A stretch of 64,000 nt of DNA, taken from the NCBI RefSeq assembly GCF_030014955.1, contig NZ_JAGRPV010000001.1, forward strand, positions 8,085,501 to 8,149,500, read 5' to 3'. Within the stretch, counting starts at the first letter, position 1. Every line of letters begins with the position of its first letter. This stretch comes from Cohnella hashimotonis. GTDB taxonomy: Bacteria > Bacillota > Bacilli > Paenibacillales > Paenibacillaceae. Shown in pieces: positions 20,211 to 29,301 of the stretch. The position numbers and the translations under genes are program-made. A model generated the notes under the pieces. That model had not been told where the DNA came from and ran no database searches. It was given only the letters and a program-made list of their open reading frames with translations.

Positions 20211-22436
20211 GTGTTGCTGCTAAAAAGATTGGCGGGACTGGCGCTGACCGTCGCCTTGACGCTCGGGGTTGTCGTCTTCACTTCGCCGGGCATTGTCAAT
20301 CAGGTCCGCCTGGGACTCGACTTGAAAGGCGGCTTCGAGATTTTATACGAGGCTTCGCCCGTGCAGGGAGAAGGCGAGATTCCGGTCGACACCCTCCGAC
20401 AGACGGCCAAAAGCCTGGAAAAGCGAATCAATGCGCTGGGCACGGCGGAGCCCGAAATTTGGACGGAAGGTACGGATAGAATTCGCGTTAGAATTGCCGG
20501 CGTCACCGACGAGGAACAAGTCAGAGAAATGCTGAAGAAGCCGGCGGAATTGACCGTCCGCGGACCGGACAACCAAGTCGAATTGACGGGAACCGATTTT
20601 GTCGAGGGTGCTGCCCAGGTTGTTTACGACGAGATGCGGAATCCTAATATACAAGTCACCGTTAAGAATAAAGAAAAGCTGGAATCGCTGTCTACGCGGC
20701 TCCTTGGGCAGACCATCAGCATAAATCTGGATGAGCGGGTGCTGACTGCTCCCGTCATTCAAGCGGTTTTGACCAACGGGATATGCCGGATTACGGGTCA
20801 ATTTACTTACGAAGACGCAAAAAATATCGTCGATACGATCAACATGGGCGCCCTGCCGCTTAAGTTGACTGAAAAGTTCAGCCAGTCCGTCGGAGCTTCA
20901 TTAGGTCAACAGTCGCTGGAACAGACATTGACTGCAGGGGCGGCAGGCTCGATTCTTATATTGCTGTTCATGCTGGCGTTATATCGGCTTCCCGGCATCG
21001 TGGCCAGCATTACATTGATCACTTATTCCTGGCTGCTTCTGCTCTTTATGAACTTGATGCAAGCAACGCTAACATTGCCCGGTATCGCAGCATTTGTCTT
21101 GGGAATCGGCATGGCCGTGGACGCCAACATTATTAATTATGAACGGTTCCGCGAAGAGTTGAGGACGGGCAAGACGCCCTTGTCTGCATTTAAAGCCGGC
21201 TCCAAAAGGTCTTTTAAAACGATTATGGATGCCAATGTGACGACGCTCATTGCGGGCTTCGTTCTGTTTTCTCTGGGTTCGGGCGCGATCAAGGGCTTTG
21301 CGATTACTTTAATTATGAGCATCATTTTGAGTATATTTACGAATATCTATTTTTCTCAATGGCTTCTTCGTATGCTGCTGCGTACAGGTTTGGTTGACGA
21401 CACCAGGTTTTATGGCGTCAAACCCGAGCACATCATTTTTCAAGCGGAGGCCGCGGTTATGCCGGCCACCCGCAGAAGAGTCGACTTTGTAAGCCGACGC
21501 AACACATTCTTTTCCATATCTCTCATCGCCACCTTGGCCGGCATCGCCAGCCTTCTGCTTTTTAATCTGAATTATGGCGTGGACTTCAAGGCGGGCACGT
21601 CTCTAGACGTCACGCTTAGCCGCTCTGTCGACGCATCCGCCGCGAACGAGATCGTTAGACAGGCAGGCTTCGAGCCTTCGGTCTTATCCGTCGGCGGAAA
21701 TGGGCAGAATCGCGTGTCCATGCGTTTCGACCGTGTGTTGGACCCATCGGGCAAAGACTCTGCCCAGATCGTCGCCGCATTCGCCGCGGCGTACGGCAAC
21801 GACATAAGCAAAGAGGAAAATACGGTAGATCCGGGTATCGCGCGCGAATTAGCGCTTCAAGCGCTTTATGCCGTCGGTCTTGCCAGCCTCGGCATTTTGC
21901 TGTACGTATGCATAAGATTCGAATGGCGATTTGCGTTGGCCGCGATCATTGCCTTGCTCCACGATGCATTTTTTGTCGTGAGCGTGTTCTCTGTATTCAA
22001 GCTGGAAGTCAATTTGCCTTTCGTCGCCGCTATGCTTACGATCATCGGCTATTCGATCAACGATACGGTAGTTATCTTTGACCGGATAAGGGAAAATATG
22101 CGGTTTGCGAGAGCCCGGACCTTCGAAGATCTCGTTGAAATTGTAAATCGGAGTGTGAATCAAACGCTTGGCCGATCGATTAATACCGTTATTGCCGTTC
22201 TCTTCGCTTCCGTTGCGCTGTTATTCTGGGGCAGCGAGTCGATTAGAATGTTCTCGCTCGCGATGTCGATCGGACTGCTGGTCGGGATGTATTCTTCGAT
22301 TTGCATCGCTAGTCAGGTATGGCTGCTTATGAAGAATCGCTCCTTGCATCGGCGCTCCAAGCAAGAACAGAAGGTGGCGGACGGACTCTATCCGCTGCCG
22401 GTACTGCCCATTGCCTATGAAGACGAGGAAGACTAA
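20211..22436 (+). CDS. secDF: fused protein-export membrane protein SecDF
   Basis: A 741-residue fusion of SecD and SecF, the proton-driven accessory of the Sec translocase that pulls secreted proteins across the membrane. Length and single-chain layout match Bacillus-type SecDF. SecD half: first membrane segment, the RLGLDLKGG motif, a large extracytoplasmic domain (about 45-235), then TGAAGSILILL-like segments and GIGMAVDANIINYERFREE. SecF half: NYGVDFKAGTS (about 460) and GYSINDTVVIFDRIREN, with its own set of membrane segments; twelve in all. The start is GTG at 20211, with GAGAGGAG about seven bases upstream. The gene stands alone between divergent and convergent genes. Confidence is high. 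Confidence 0.97.
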   Translation: MLLLKRLAGLALTVALTLGVVVFTSPGIVNQVRLGLDLKGGFEILYEASPVQGEGEIPVDTLRQTAKSLEKRINALGTAEPEIWTEGTDRIRVRIAGVTDEEQVREMLKKPAELTVRGPDNQVELTGTDFVEGAAQVVYDEMRNPNIQVTVKNKEKLESLSTRLLGQTISINLDERVLTAPVIQAVLTNGICRITGQFTYEDAKNIVDTINMGALPLKLTEKFSQSVGASLGQQSLEQTLTAGAAGSILILLFMLALYRLPGIVASITLITYSWLLLLFMNLMQATLTLPGIAAFVLGIGMAVDANIINYERFREELRTGKTPLSAFKAGSKRSFKTIMDANVTTLIAGFVLFSLGSGAIKGFAITLIMSIILSIFTNIYFSQWLLRMLLRTGLVDDTRFYGVKPEHIIFQAEAAVMPATRRRVDFVSRRNTFFSISLIATLAGIASLLLFNLNYGVDFKAGTSLDVTLSRSVDASAANEIVRQAGFEPSVLSVGGNGQNRVSMRFDRVLDPSGKDSAQIVAAFAAAYGNDISKEENTVDPGIARELALQALYAVGLASLGILLYVCIRFEWRFALAAIIALLHDAFFVVSVFSVFKLEVNLPFVAAMLTIIGYSINDTVVIFDRIRENMRFARARTFEDLVEIVNRSVNQTLGRSINTVIAVLFASVALLFWGSESIRMFSLAMSIGLLVGMYSSICIASQVWLLMKNRSLHRRSKQEQKVADGLYPLPVLPIAYEDEED

Positions 22437-22444
22437 CAACCAAA

Positions 22445-22485
22445 CAAGGCCGCTTTGAGATCGAACTCAAAGCGGCCTTGTGTTT
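22445..22485. terminator. strong terminator shared by secDF and the convergent WYL regulator
   Basis: A perfect 15-bp stem, CAAGGCCGCTTTGAG (22445-22459) with CTCAAAGCGGCCTTG (22466-22480), loop ATCGAA, then TGTTT. It sits nine bases after the secDF stop, and its right arm contains the stop and last codons of the convergent gene. Confidence 0.85.
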
Positions 22486-23447
22486 CCATTTCCCAACACT
22501 CCCATGCGGTCCTGCATTCCCTCCAAAACCGCCTTCGGTATTTCCCTGACCTTGATATCGGAACCCAAGAAAAGCAGCCAATTTGTTACTTCGGCCAATT
22601 CTTCCGGTTGATGAACATGGAGGAACGTCTTTAGGATGGCCGTCGTTTGATAAGGATTCGTATATGAAATGGTCATTTTTAAAGGATGATACTTTTTGAA
22701 CTGGGCAATCGCCTTGGGACCCAGTTCGACGATGAGGTTGATGGCTTCCTCTTGCTTGCTCAGCTGTTCTGCGATCTTCTTCCCGCTTATTCTTTTTTTC
22801 TCGGGGTAGGGTTTGACCTCCTCGATATAGTCGACTGGAATAATCCGCCGCTTCTCCTCCGCGAGGTCGAAGCCTTCGATTTGCCAAGCGCTTTTCTCTC
22901 GATATAGACGCATGAGATAGATGTTGTATGACTTTACTTCCCTTCCTTCTTCCACGGAGATCGTCAAATAGCGGTCCGCAAGAAGGATCTGGATGAGCTG
23001 TTCTAACATCGGATGGGGCAAGTCCGACAGATCTAGCAGGTCGGGATTGTGGGGGTTGGTGCCCTCGAAGAGCAGAATTTGATTTAACAAGACAAGATCG
23101 TCTTGCTGGTTCTGTGAAATGAGGCCGAGCAGCTTTTCTGCCAAGGAGTGGCGGCTCTTGAGATAAGGGAGCTGCAGATTGCGCGTGGCCATGAAGGCGA
23201 TAAATAGCGCTTTGATCTCGTTGTCGGTAAAGCGGACCGTGGGCAGGACGGAGTTGTTCATCACGAAGTAGCCGCCGTCCCTCCCGACTTCGGCGACCAG
23301 CGGCATGCCCATCGCTTCGATCTCCCTGATATCCCGGATTGCCGTCGAACGGGAGATGTTGAACTCCCGCATGATCTCCGAGATGGTAAAGTGGGCACGG
23401 TTGTTGATGTAACGCATGATGACATTAATCCGTTCTACTTTTTTCAT
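22467..23447 (-). CDS. DeoR/YafY-type helix-turn-helix regulator with WYL domain
   Basis: A 326-residue transcription regulator: an N-terminal winged helix (about 1-60; RINVIMRYINNRAHFTISEIMREFNISRSTAIRDIREIEAMG) and a WYL domain in the middle (about 140-210; YNIYLMRLYREKSAWQIEGFD), followed by a WYL C-terminal extension. WYL domains sense small ligands or nucleic acids in related proteins. It is divergent from the DoxX / GyrI-like / 155-residue gene set starting at 23548 and most likely controls it. ATG at 23447 is used. The coding end runs into the shared terminator stem, so the last residues overlap the hairpin. Confidence 0.87.
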   Translation of the reverse strand: MKKVERINVIMRYINNRAHFTISEIMREFNISRSTAIRDIREIEAMGMPLVAEVGRDGGYFVMNNSVLPTVRFTDNEIKALFIAFMATRNLQLPYLKSRHSLAEKLLGLISQNQQDDLVLLNQILLFEGTNPHNPDLLDLSDLPHPMLEQLIQILLADRYLTISVEEGREVKSYNIYLMRLYREKSAWQIEGFDLAEEKRRIIPVDYIEEVKPYPEKKRISGKKIAEQLSKQEEAINLIVELGPKAIAQFKKYHPLKMTISYTNPYQTTAILKTFLHVHQPEELAEVTNWLLFLGSDIKVREIPKAVLEGMQDRMGVLGNGNTRPL

Positions 23448-23547
23448 CGGGCCCTCGCTCTAAACAGTATCATATTTTGACATGATTAATCGTTATTATA
23501 AGCTCATCAAGAGAAAAAACAAATAACGAAATCCAGGAGGAATGGAA

Positions 23548-23970
23548 ATGAACACGATGACCGGAAATGAAAAGATCGTAGAGGTTGGGGCTCGCCCGAT
23601 GGGAAGGACGGCCGCTTATTGGATCGTCACCGTGATTCTCGCCTTCTCTATCGCCTTAAGCGGGATCGGGCAGTTGATGCGGTATGGCGGCAATGTCGAT
23701 TTGGTCACCGCTATCGGATTCCCGTTATACATCACGAGCATTCTCGGAACGTGGAAATTGCTTGGCATCGTCGCGATTCTCATCCCGGGCTTTCCCCGGC
23801 TGAAGGAGTGGGCGTACAGCGGCATCTTTTTCCTCATGACGGGCGCGTCTTTGTCTCATGTGCTGGCCCACGATTACGGCGATGGCGGGTTTAACGTGAT
23901 TCTCCCGCTTTTCTATGCCGCGCTCGCCGTCGCTTCCTGGGCGCTGCGTCCGAATAGCCGCAAACTTTAA
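23548..23970 (+). CDS. DoxX-like family membrane protein
   Basis: A 140-residue protein with four predicted membrane segments (about 20-40, 54-76, 84-103, 110-130) in the DoxX-like pattern, including IALSGIGQLMRYGG and LGTWKLLGIVAIL. Members are linked to redox or quinone-related membrane functions, but the reaction is not settled. Two in-frame ATGs exist. AGGAGG ends one base before the first (23542) and seven before the second (23548), so the second is chosen. First gene of a likely three-gene set governed by the divergent WYL regulator. Confidence 0.85.
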   Translation: MNTMTGNEKIVEVGARPMGRTAAYWIVTVILAFSIALSGIGQLMRYGGNVDLVTAIGFPLYITSILGTWKLLGIVAILIPGFPRLKEWAYSGIFFLMTGASLSHVLAHDYGDGGFNVILPLFYAALAVASWALRPNSRKL

Positions 23971-24074
23971 AATCCGCGCGCTAAACGTAGCAGATTTTGA
24001 CACCGTTTATGGTTATGATAGACCTATCAAGCGATTCGCCCCATCCATTCAACCATTTAAAAGGAGCTGGAATC

Positions 24075-24554
24075 ATGGCAACGTATGCGTTTGAGGAAAA
24101 AGACAGCTTTATCGTGCTCGGGATCGGAACGGAGCTGAAGAGCGACTACACGGACTATGCCGGTATCAATAAGGAGAAAGAAAACTTCTGGCGGTCCGTG
24201 GAGCAGGACGGAAGGCTCGACACGTTAAAGGCGGTCGCCGCGAACGACTATATCTTTGCCGTCAACGAAGCGGTCAATCACAAGATGATGTACTACGCCG
24301 GCGTCATGACGGACGCATCGGTACCGGAAGAGCACAGAGTGATCCAATTCCCCAAGGGACAATACCTCGTCGTCAGAGGCGAAGGGAAGTCGGCCGACGA
24401 GCTCGGCAGCATGCTGACCGGCATTGCCTTCGGTCAAGCCCTGCCGGCAGCCGATAAATACGCCTATGTCGGCGGGCCCAATGCAACGGTCGAGATGGGA
24501 CAGCGGGACGGCCTCGTCTATGGCGAAATGTGGGTCCCGGTCGTAGAAAAGTAA
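24075..24554 (+). CDS. GyrI-like/AraC effector-binding domain protein
   Basis: A 159-residue stand-alone small-molecule-binding domain of the GyrI/AraC effector-binding (SOUL-like) fold. Visible are the paired motifs FIVLGIGTEL at the N-terminal strand, VIQFPKGQYLVVRGEGKSADEL in the middle and YAYVGG...VYGEMWVPVVEK at the end, typical of YdeE-like members. It would bind a hydrophobic ligand or act as a sink for it. ATG at 24075 has AAGGAG eight bases upstream. It lies 104 bases after the DoxX-like gene and 26 before the next gene, in the same direction. Confidence 0.82.
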   Translation: MATYAFEEKDSFIVLGIGTELKSDYTDYAGINKEKENFWRSVEQDGRLDTLKAVAANDYIFAVNEAVNHKMMYYAGVMTDASVPEEHRVIQFPKGQYLVVRGEGKSADELGSMLTGIAFGQALPAADKYAYVGGPNATVEMGQRDGLVYGEMWVPVVEK

Positions 24555-24580
24555 ACGGGAACGATAGGAGGGAATATGGG

Positions 24581-25048
24581 ATGTCCACGATCGTTGACTT
24601 TAAAAACGTGTCTACCGCGGGTCTGGAATCTTCGCCGGTAGCGGAAGCGCTGGCGGGTCTGCGCGCGAACGAAGCCCGATATTTCATGAACAAGTACAAG
24701 CATGAATTCACCGTTGTGCCAGCCGATGAAAGCCGTGATACGCTGGATTACGTAGAACGCGTTTTGCGAGAAGAACGGGGTATCGCTTTTGCGGCCCGAC
24801 CGCTGGAAACGTCGCGTTTTCAAGTCGAAAATATCGATTGGGCCTTCGTCTTCTATGAGGACGGTCTGGGGGTCAACGTCCTGTATACGCTGGATGACCC
24901 CAAGAAGCGGGCCGTCGGCTTCAAGCTGTCCGAGGACATGGAAGTGCCTAAGGAGCTGGAAGAGAAGAAGTTCAAATTCGCAAGGCAGAAATCCAAGCTG
25001 GCGGGCACCATCCGAGGTACGTTCTTCGTCATTAAAGGCGAGTATTAA
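24581..25048 (+). CDS. conserved-looking hypothetical protein, 155 residues
   Basis: I do not recognise a family. The product is soluble and mixed alpha/beta, with no signal or membrane segment. It has a helical start (AEALAGLRANEARYFMNKYKHEF), a beta-rich centre (QVENIDWAFVFYEDGLGVNVLYTLDD) and a lysine-rich tail. AGGAGG lies nine to ten bases before ATG 24581, and the gene follows the GyrI-like gene by 26 bases, so it is probably co-transcribed with it. A terminator-like hairpin follows at 25073-25096. Confidence 0.7.
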   Translation: MSTIVDFKNVSTAGLESSPVAEALAGLRANEARYFMNKYKHEFTVVPADESRDTLDYVERVLREERGIAFAARPLETSRFQVENIDWAFVFYEDGLGVNVLYTLDDPKKRAVGFKLSEDMEVPKELEEKKFKFARQKSKLAGTIRGTFFVIKGEY

Positions 25049-25072
25049 ACGCGACCGAGTTGTTTAAACTTT

Positions 25073-25096
25073 TGGCGGCCACTGGGCCGCCATTTG
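25073..25096 (+). terminator. terminator after the DoxX gene set
   Basis: Perfect 8-bp stem TGGCGGCC (25073-25080) / GGCCGCCA (25085-25092), loop ACTG, followed by TTTG. The rest of the 25049-25232 gap holds only a small GCGTCG/CGACGC hairpin (25117-25133) and nothing else supported. Confidence 0.6.
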
Positions 25097-25232
25097 CGTC
25101 TGTCGGTCTAGAAAAAGCGTCGAAGAACGACGCGCCGCCGAAGCTGGCTAACAAGAATAAATAAATTCCCTTTTAAGGCGTTCCTATCTGACCTTCGATA
25201 GAGATCGGATCGAAGTATTTTATGCGAAAATT

Positions 25233-25559
25233 TTAAAATTCATTGTAGTCTACGAAAACAAAATCGTCATCCGTTATTACACGGTCCTCTAACAAGAGCT
25301 GCATAAAGTTACGAAGGGTGTCTTCTAATGCCTCTGTTATGGATTGCCCATTGCCCACCCCGGCTTCCGGGCAACCATCCGTGGTATTTTTAATTCGTAA
25401 ATTCGTTATTCCCATAAACCAATGATTTGCGGATTCGTAGATTCGTACTCGGAATCTTCCTGTAGGTACATCCAGTTGCGTAATTACATACTCAGCAACT
25501 AATTTTTCTATCCTGGCGACACCTTCCACCTTTAAGCGCGTCCAGTCGGCATCTCGCAT
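25233..25559 (-). CDS. small hypothetical protein, 108 residues, HicB-like C-terminal pattern
   Basis: The family is not identified. The C-terminal part reads GVGNGQSITEALEDTLRNF, which recalls the 'G.G.s..EAL.dt...f' helix of HicB-like antitoxin or immunity proteins; this is only a resemblance. The start is ATG at 25559 with AGGTGA four bases upstream; the frame extends further upstream only by running into the membrane gene. It lies four bases downstream of the membrane-protein gene, so the pair is one operon. The pair is clearly more AT-rich than its surroundings, suggesting transfer. Confidence 0.65.
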   Translation of the reverse strand: MRDADWTRLKVEGVARIEKLVAEYVITQLDVPTGRFRVRIYESANHWFMGITNLRIKNTTDGCPEAGVGNGQSITEALEDTLRNFMQLLLEDRVITDDDFVFVDYNEF

Positions 25560-25563
25560 TTTT

Positions 25564-26115
25564 TCACCTGGTCCCCTTATGGAGTTCCCTGCACCTGGCT
25601 TCAGGGCGTTTTCTATCAAACACAATAAATTCATAAAGAAGATGTAGGTGTAGATATAACAGGGCTCCCCAAAAACCATATTGATAAAATGAAATAAAAG
25701 CGCTCCACGGGTTAAAATAGGGCAAGGTTCTCAAAACAATAAGAAAATACAGGGTTATAAAAAGAAAGCCGGCAATCAGGTACAAAATCACCTTGAATAA
25801 ATACTTCATTAATCGGTTTTTAAGGCTTAAATGTAAAACGACCCTTTCAATAACGAAAGAAAAAAGTCCGCCCATGATCAAAATGGAAGGAAAAGTATAG
25901 ATGCAATATACGATAAGAGCAAGAATGTCGCGGTCCTCTTCCGCTAAAGTGAGAACGGTACTGCAGATGATTGAGGACACAAGGCTCAGAACAAAATGTT
26001 TGATAACCTGATTTTCAACGTAGAAAGAGCCGTTGTCCCGCTTGGCGATCAATGAATCACTTCCCTCGGAAGGCGAGATCGTAGATGATAAGTCTGATAG
26101 GAGTAACTTATCCAT
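25564..26115 (-). CDS. membrane protein of unknown function, 183 residues
   Basis: Four predicted membrane segments (about 40-60, 70-92, 108-132, 138-165), with aromatic-rich stretches such as YLFKVILYLIAGFLFITLYFLIVL and FYQYGFWGALLYLHLHLLYEF. The N-terminal 35 residues are polar. No family was recognised. ATG at 26115 lacks a clear ribosome site; GAGCC is the best match. It is followed after four bases by the 108-residue gene. The low GC content contrasts with both flanks. Confidence 0.65.
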   Translation of the reverse strand: MDKLLLSDLSSTISPSEGSDSLIAKRDNGSFYVENQVIKHFVLSLVSSIICSTVLTLAEEDRDILALIVYCIYTFPSILIMGGLFSFVIERVVLHLSLKNRLMKYLFKVILYLIAGFLFITLYFLIVLRTLPYFNPWSAFISFYQYGFWGALLYLHLHLLYEFIVFDRKRPEARCRELHKGTR

Positions 26116-26220
26116 GCACGGCTCGTTGAAACAGCAGTCTGTTCAAAAGCTCCGCGGATAAGTCGTTATTTGTTGCGTGAAACGGAAAGGAAGTGAACGA
26201 CGATCAACAAAACCGAGCGA

Positions 26221-27150
26221 ATGTTGGCCATCGTCATTGAGCTGCAGCGCAAAGGGATCCTGCGCGCCGAGGATTTGGCCGGCCGGTTCGAGACGAGCAT
26301 CCGCACAATATACCGGGACATGCAGGCGCTCAGCGAGATGGGCGTTCCCGTAGCAGGCGCGCCTGGCATAGGTTACTCCCTGATGGCGGGCTACTTTCTG
26401 CCGCCGGTAAGCTTCACGGCGGAGGAAGCGATGGCGCTGCTCGTTGGGGCGGACTTCGTCGAGCTAAGGCTGGACGCGGAGTACGGCTCGAGCGCCCGTA
26501 GCTCGCAGGAGAAGATCGAGGCCATCTTGCCGGAGAGCGTGCGCGAGGAAACGGCCCGGCTGCGGTCGGCGATTCGGCTGCTGAACGATAGAGCGGGGAG
26601 AACGCGCGGGGAAGAGAAGGAGACGTTCGAGCTTCTGCGCCGGGCGATTGTTCAGAAGCGCAAGATTCGTTTCCGCTATTCCAAGAACCTGCCGGACACG
26701 GACGGAAACCGTCACAGCGAGCGTACGGCCGATCCTTACGGGCTCGTTTTTTCCCAGGGGGCGTGGATGCTTGTCGCTTTCTGCGGTCTAAGGCAAGACG
26801 TTCGCCACTTTCGGCTGTCCCGCATGAATGAGCTTGTCGTGCTTGAACAATCGTTTGAAGTTCTTCCCGGCTTTAACCTTCGGGACCGGCGGCCCGCGGA
26901 CGACCGGAACGTGATCGTGAAGATGCTGGTCGACCCGGCTGTCGCGGACCTGGTTCAGGGAGCGGATAACTTCTATATGGAATCGTTCGAGCCGGGAGAG
27001 GGAGGCTGGCTGGCGACGTTCCGCGTACGGCGGATCGAGGAGCTGCTTCAGTGGACGCTTGGCTGGGGCGCGGCGGTGCGCGTGCTGGAGCCGGAATCGC
27101 TGCGGGATCGCATGCGCGCGGAAATCGAAAACATGCGGAAAAGGTACTGA
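26221..27150 (+). CDS. YafY-like helix-turn-helix regulator with WYL domain
   Basis: A 309-residue transcription regulator with an N-terminal HTH (LAIVIELQRKGILRAEDLAGRFETSIRTIYRDMQALSEMGVP), then a WYL domain (about 135-215) and a C-terminal WYL extension (about 225-305). The first ATG is at 26221, but relatives usually begin with a few residues more of the form M-x-K-T-E-R. Here the six codons before the ATG encode INKTER starting from ATC at 26203, and AAAGGAAG lies nine bases before that ATC. The ATC may be the real start; there is no ATG/GTG/TTG in that part of the frame. DinB-like and EVE-domain genes follow 65 bases downstream and are likely co-regulated. Confidence 0.87.
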   Translation: MLAIVIELQRKGILRAEDLAGRFETSIRTIYRDMQALSEMGVPVAGAPGIGYSLMAGYFLPPVSFTAEEAMALLVGADFVELRLDAEYGSSARSSQEKIEAILPESVREETARLRSAIRLLNDRAGRTRGEEKETFELLRRAIVQKRKIRFRYSKNLPDTDGNRHSERTADPYGLVFSQGAWMLVAFCGLRQDVRHFRLSRMNELVVLEQSFEVLPGFNLRDRRPADDRNVIVKMLVDPAVADLVQGADNFYMESFEPGEGGWLATFRVRRIEELLQWTLGWGAAVRVLEPESLRDRMRAEIENMRKRY

Positions 27151-27214
27151 CAAGCTTGTGTCAGGAGCGTTGTCGTATGCTTGAGCCATCCCAGTCAAGA
27201 GGAGTGGCTCCGCA

Positions 27215-27793
27215 ATGAACACAAAGGAAACGCTGCGCAAATTCGAAGAGACAGTGAACGGTTATATTCAGGAATTGGAAGGCTTCAGCCTCGAGCAATT
27301 GCTATGGAAGCCTGCGGCAGACGAATGGTCGCTTGGCGAGATGCATATGCATTTGATCCGCTCCGCACAGTTTATGCATTTGTGGAATGTAGCGTTGTGT
27401 CTCGCGCCGAATGACGATGCGACGGGTTCTCCTGCTTCTGCGGGGAAGAGCGAGCAGGGAGAGGCATTGTTCCGTGCAGGGGGCTTTCCGCCGGAGCGCA
27501 TTCAGGTTCCCCCGTCGCCGCAATACACGCCGCCGCAGCCGGAGAGCAAGGAACAAATCGTAGACGGGTTGCGCGATACGGTTAACAAAATGATCGAGAT
27601 CGAACCGGCGGTGGCGGCTGCTTTTGCTTCGAAAGAGAATGCGACATCGGCGCTCATGCAAAATACAGTCGTTCACCCGCGGCTCGGCGGCTTGAATGCG
27701 CTCGAGTGGTTCCAACTGATCGAGATGCATTATCGCCACCATCTGCTGCAGAAGAAGCGGCTGGACGACGCTTGGAGAGAAGCGTATGCGTGA
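27215..27793 (+). CDS. DinB-like domain protein
   Basis: A 192-residue protein of the DinB/YfiT-like four-helix bundle superfamily, metal-dependent enzymes often tied to thiol or stress responses. It starts with [37 protein letters not shown] (W-S-x-G-E motif before the first metal histidine, HMHL). The C-terminal [24 protein letters not shown] supplies further histidines. ATG at 27215 has AAGAGGAG ten bases upstream. The stop overlaps the next start by eight bases. The substrate is unknown. Confidence 0.85.
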   Translation: MNTKETLRKFEETVNGYIQELEGFSLEQLLWKPAADEWSLGEMHMHLIRSAQFMHLWNVALCLAPNDDATGSPASAGKSEQGEALFRAGGFPPERIQVPPSPQYTPPQPESKEQIVDGLRDTVNKMIEIEPAVAAAFASKENATSALMQNTVVHPRLGGLNALEWFQLIEMHYRHHLLQKKRLDDAWREAYA

Positions 27794-28286
27794 GGCTGTA
27801 AGCGTGCCCGAATCAGGCCTCAGCGATGGGGATGCCGGCTTCGAACGTACCGCCGGACCGCGCTATTGGATCGGCGTCGTCTCGGCGTCGCACGTGGAGC
27901 GAGGGGTTCAGGGCGGCTTTGCCCAGATGTGTCACGGCAAGTCAGCCCCGCTGCGCAGAATGCAGCCGGGGGACTGGCTGGTGTATTATTCTCCCCGCAC
28001 CGAGATGGGAGGCGGGCAGCCGCTGCAAGCGTTCACCGCCATCGGTCGGGTAGCGGACGATCGCGTATACGAGCATGCGATGTCCGCCACGTTCGTACCC
28101 TTCCGCCGCAATATCGCTTACGTTCCCTGCCGGGAAGCGAGGATCGCGGACCTGCTCGACCGACTCAGCTTCACCAGCGGCAAGCGGAATTGGGGTTATC
28201 CGTTCCGTACCGGCCAATTCGAGATCGAGCGCGAAGATTTCTTGATGATCGCGGAAGCGATGCATGCGACGGTTAACGTGCAATAA
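27786..28286 (+). CDS. EVE-domain protein (UPF0310-like)
   Basis: A 166-residue protein with a single EVE domain, a PUA-like fold that reads modified bases or RNA. Motifs: [26 protein letters not shown], the [17 protein letters not shown] loop, [11 protein letters not shown] and FRRNIAY. The gene overlaps the DinB gene by eight bases, indicating coupled translation. About 25 residues precede the domain start. It may take part in RNA or DNA modification sensing; nothing nearby narrows the role. Confidence 0.87.
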   Translation: MREAVSVPESGLSDGDAGFERTAGPRYWIGVVSASHVERGVQGGFAQMCHGKSAPLRRMQPGDWLVYYSPRTEMGGGQPLQAFTAIGRVADDRVYEHAMSATFVPFRRNIAYVPCREARIADLLDRLSFTSGKRNWGYPFRTGQFEIEREDFLMIAEAMHATVNVQ

Positions 28287-28310
28287 CGTCCGGATCGCTG
28301 CAAGCCAACC

Positions 28311-29279
28311 TCAAATCCGCACGATTCTGCGGTAAAAGGTATAATCGCCGCCGATATCGGCTTTATAGTCCGCCTCCGCGGCTGCACCCATATGCGACTG
28401 CCGGTAATAAGTCGCGGTCGGCAAATAGCCGATCGCCATCCCCGTGCCGCCGCAGATCATAGTTCCGCCATCGCCGCCTTTTAAGAAGCAAGCGCCGTCC
28501 ACTACCTCGTATTTGTAAGGATCGTAGGCGATGTGGAGACCGAACTCGTTAGGCAGCTCCAGATCGTCCGGCGCGCTTTTCCGCTCGGGAGCCTGGAAAT
28601 GCTTCAGGTGCATGTCGTAATCGAAGCTGTCCCCGAAGCGCCACAATGTCCGGGAGCCTCCGCCGCACAGGTATTCCCACTCGTCTTCCGTTGGCACGGA
28701 AAAGCCTTGCGCTTGAAGGCTTTGAAGCAATTCCGCATAGCTCACGGGCGCATACGTCGACAAAACCGTGATGCCTTCCGACCGTTCAAGCCGCAGCCGC
28801 TTATCGATCGTAAGCCTACTCGTGGAGGTATTCCCGAACTTCTCGATTTCCGCCTTCCAGCTCCCGACGTTCGCTTCATCGCCGGGCTGCGCCTTCGTCC
28901 AGCCGATCTCCCGCAGCTTGCGCTCCGCCAGCATCGGCGGCACCGTTACCGTGCGGACCGGCGACATGAGACGCCCGATCCACGCTTCGCTGTCCTCGAT
29001 ATCGAACTCTCCCAGCGTCTCGTCCACATCCTGCCGCGTCGTCTCATCAAAGCCGTCGGCGAACGAATCCCATCCCAACGTCACCGTATCCCCCGGCACA
29101 AATACGAATTCGCTCCCGTCGAGCGCATAAATCGCCGTATCCGTGCCCCTGCCGAACCGTTCGAAGCGGGCAAACGCCTTGAGCTCAAGGCCCGGATGCC
29201 TTTCGGCGAGCGTTGCCAGCAGCGCCTGCCGTTCCCGTTCCGGCAGCTTCGCATAGGTTTCCCGATATAGCTCGTTCAT
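28311..29279 (-). CDS. formylglycine-generating-enzyme-like (SUMF1-type) protein, divergent
   Basis: A 322-residue soluble protein. The C-terminal half has the look of a SUMF1/FGE fold: SVPTEDEWEYLCGGGSRTLWRFGD (compare 'LPTEAEWEyAargG'), PNEFGLHIA and an ending in YTFYRRIVRI, like the family's 'GFR.vr'. FGE-type enzymes oxidise Cys or Ser to formylglycine or carry out related oxidations. The usual paired catalytic cysteines before the end are absent here (GYLPTATYYRQSHMG), so another activity or a binding role is possible. The N-terminal half is not recognised. ATG at 29279 has AAGGAG eight to nine bases upstream. It follows the amidoligase gene, with a hairpin between. Confidence 0.65.
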   Translation of the reverse strand: MNELYRETYAKLPERERQALLATLAERHPGLELKAFARFERFGRGTDTAIYALDGSEFVFVPGDTVTLGWDSFADGFDETTRQDVDETLGEFDIEDSEAWIGRLMSPVRTVTVPPMLAERKLREIGWTKAQPGDEANVGSWKAEIEKFGNTSTSRLTIDKRLRLERSEGITVLSTYAPVSYAELLQSLQAQGFSVPTEDEWEYLCGGGSRTLWRFGDSFDYDMHLKHFQAPERKSAPDDLELPNEFGLHIAYDPYKYEVVDGACFLKGGDGGTMICGGTGMAIGYLPTATYYRQSHMGAAAEADYKADIGGDYTFYRRIVRI

Positions 29280-29301
29280 ATCGTTCGCTCCTTCCCAGTT
29301 A

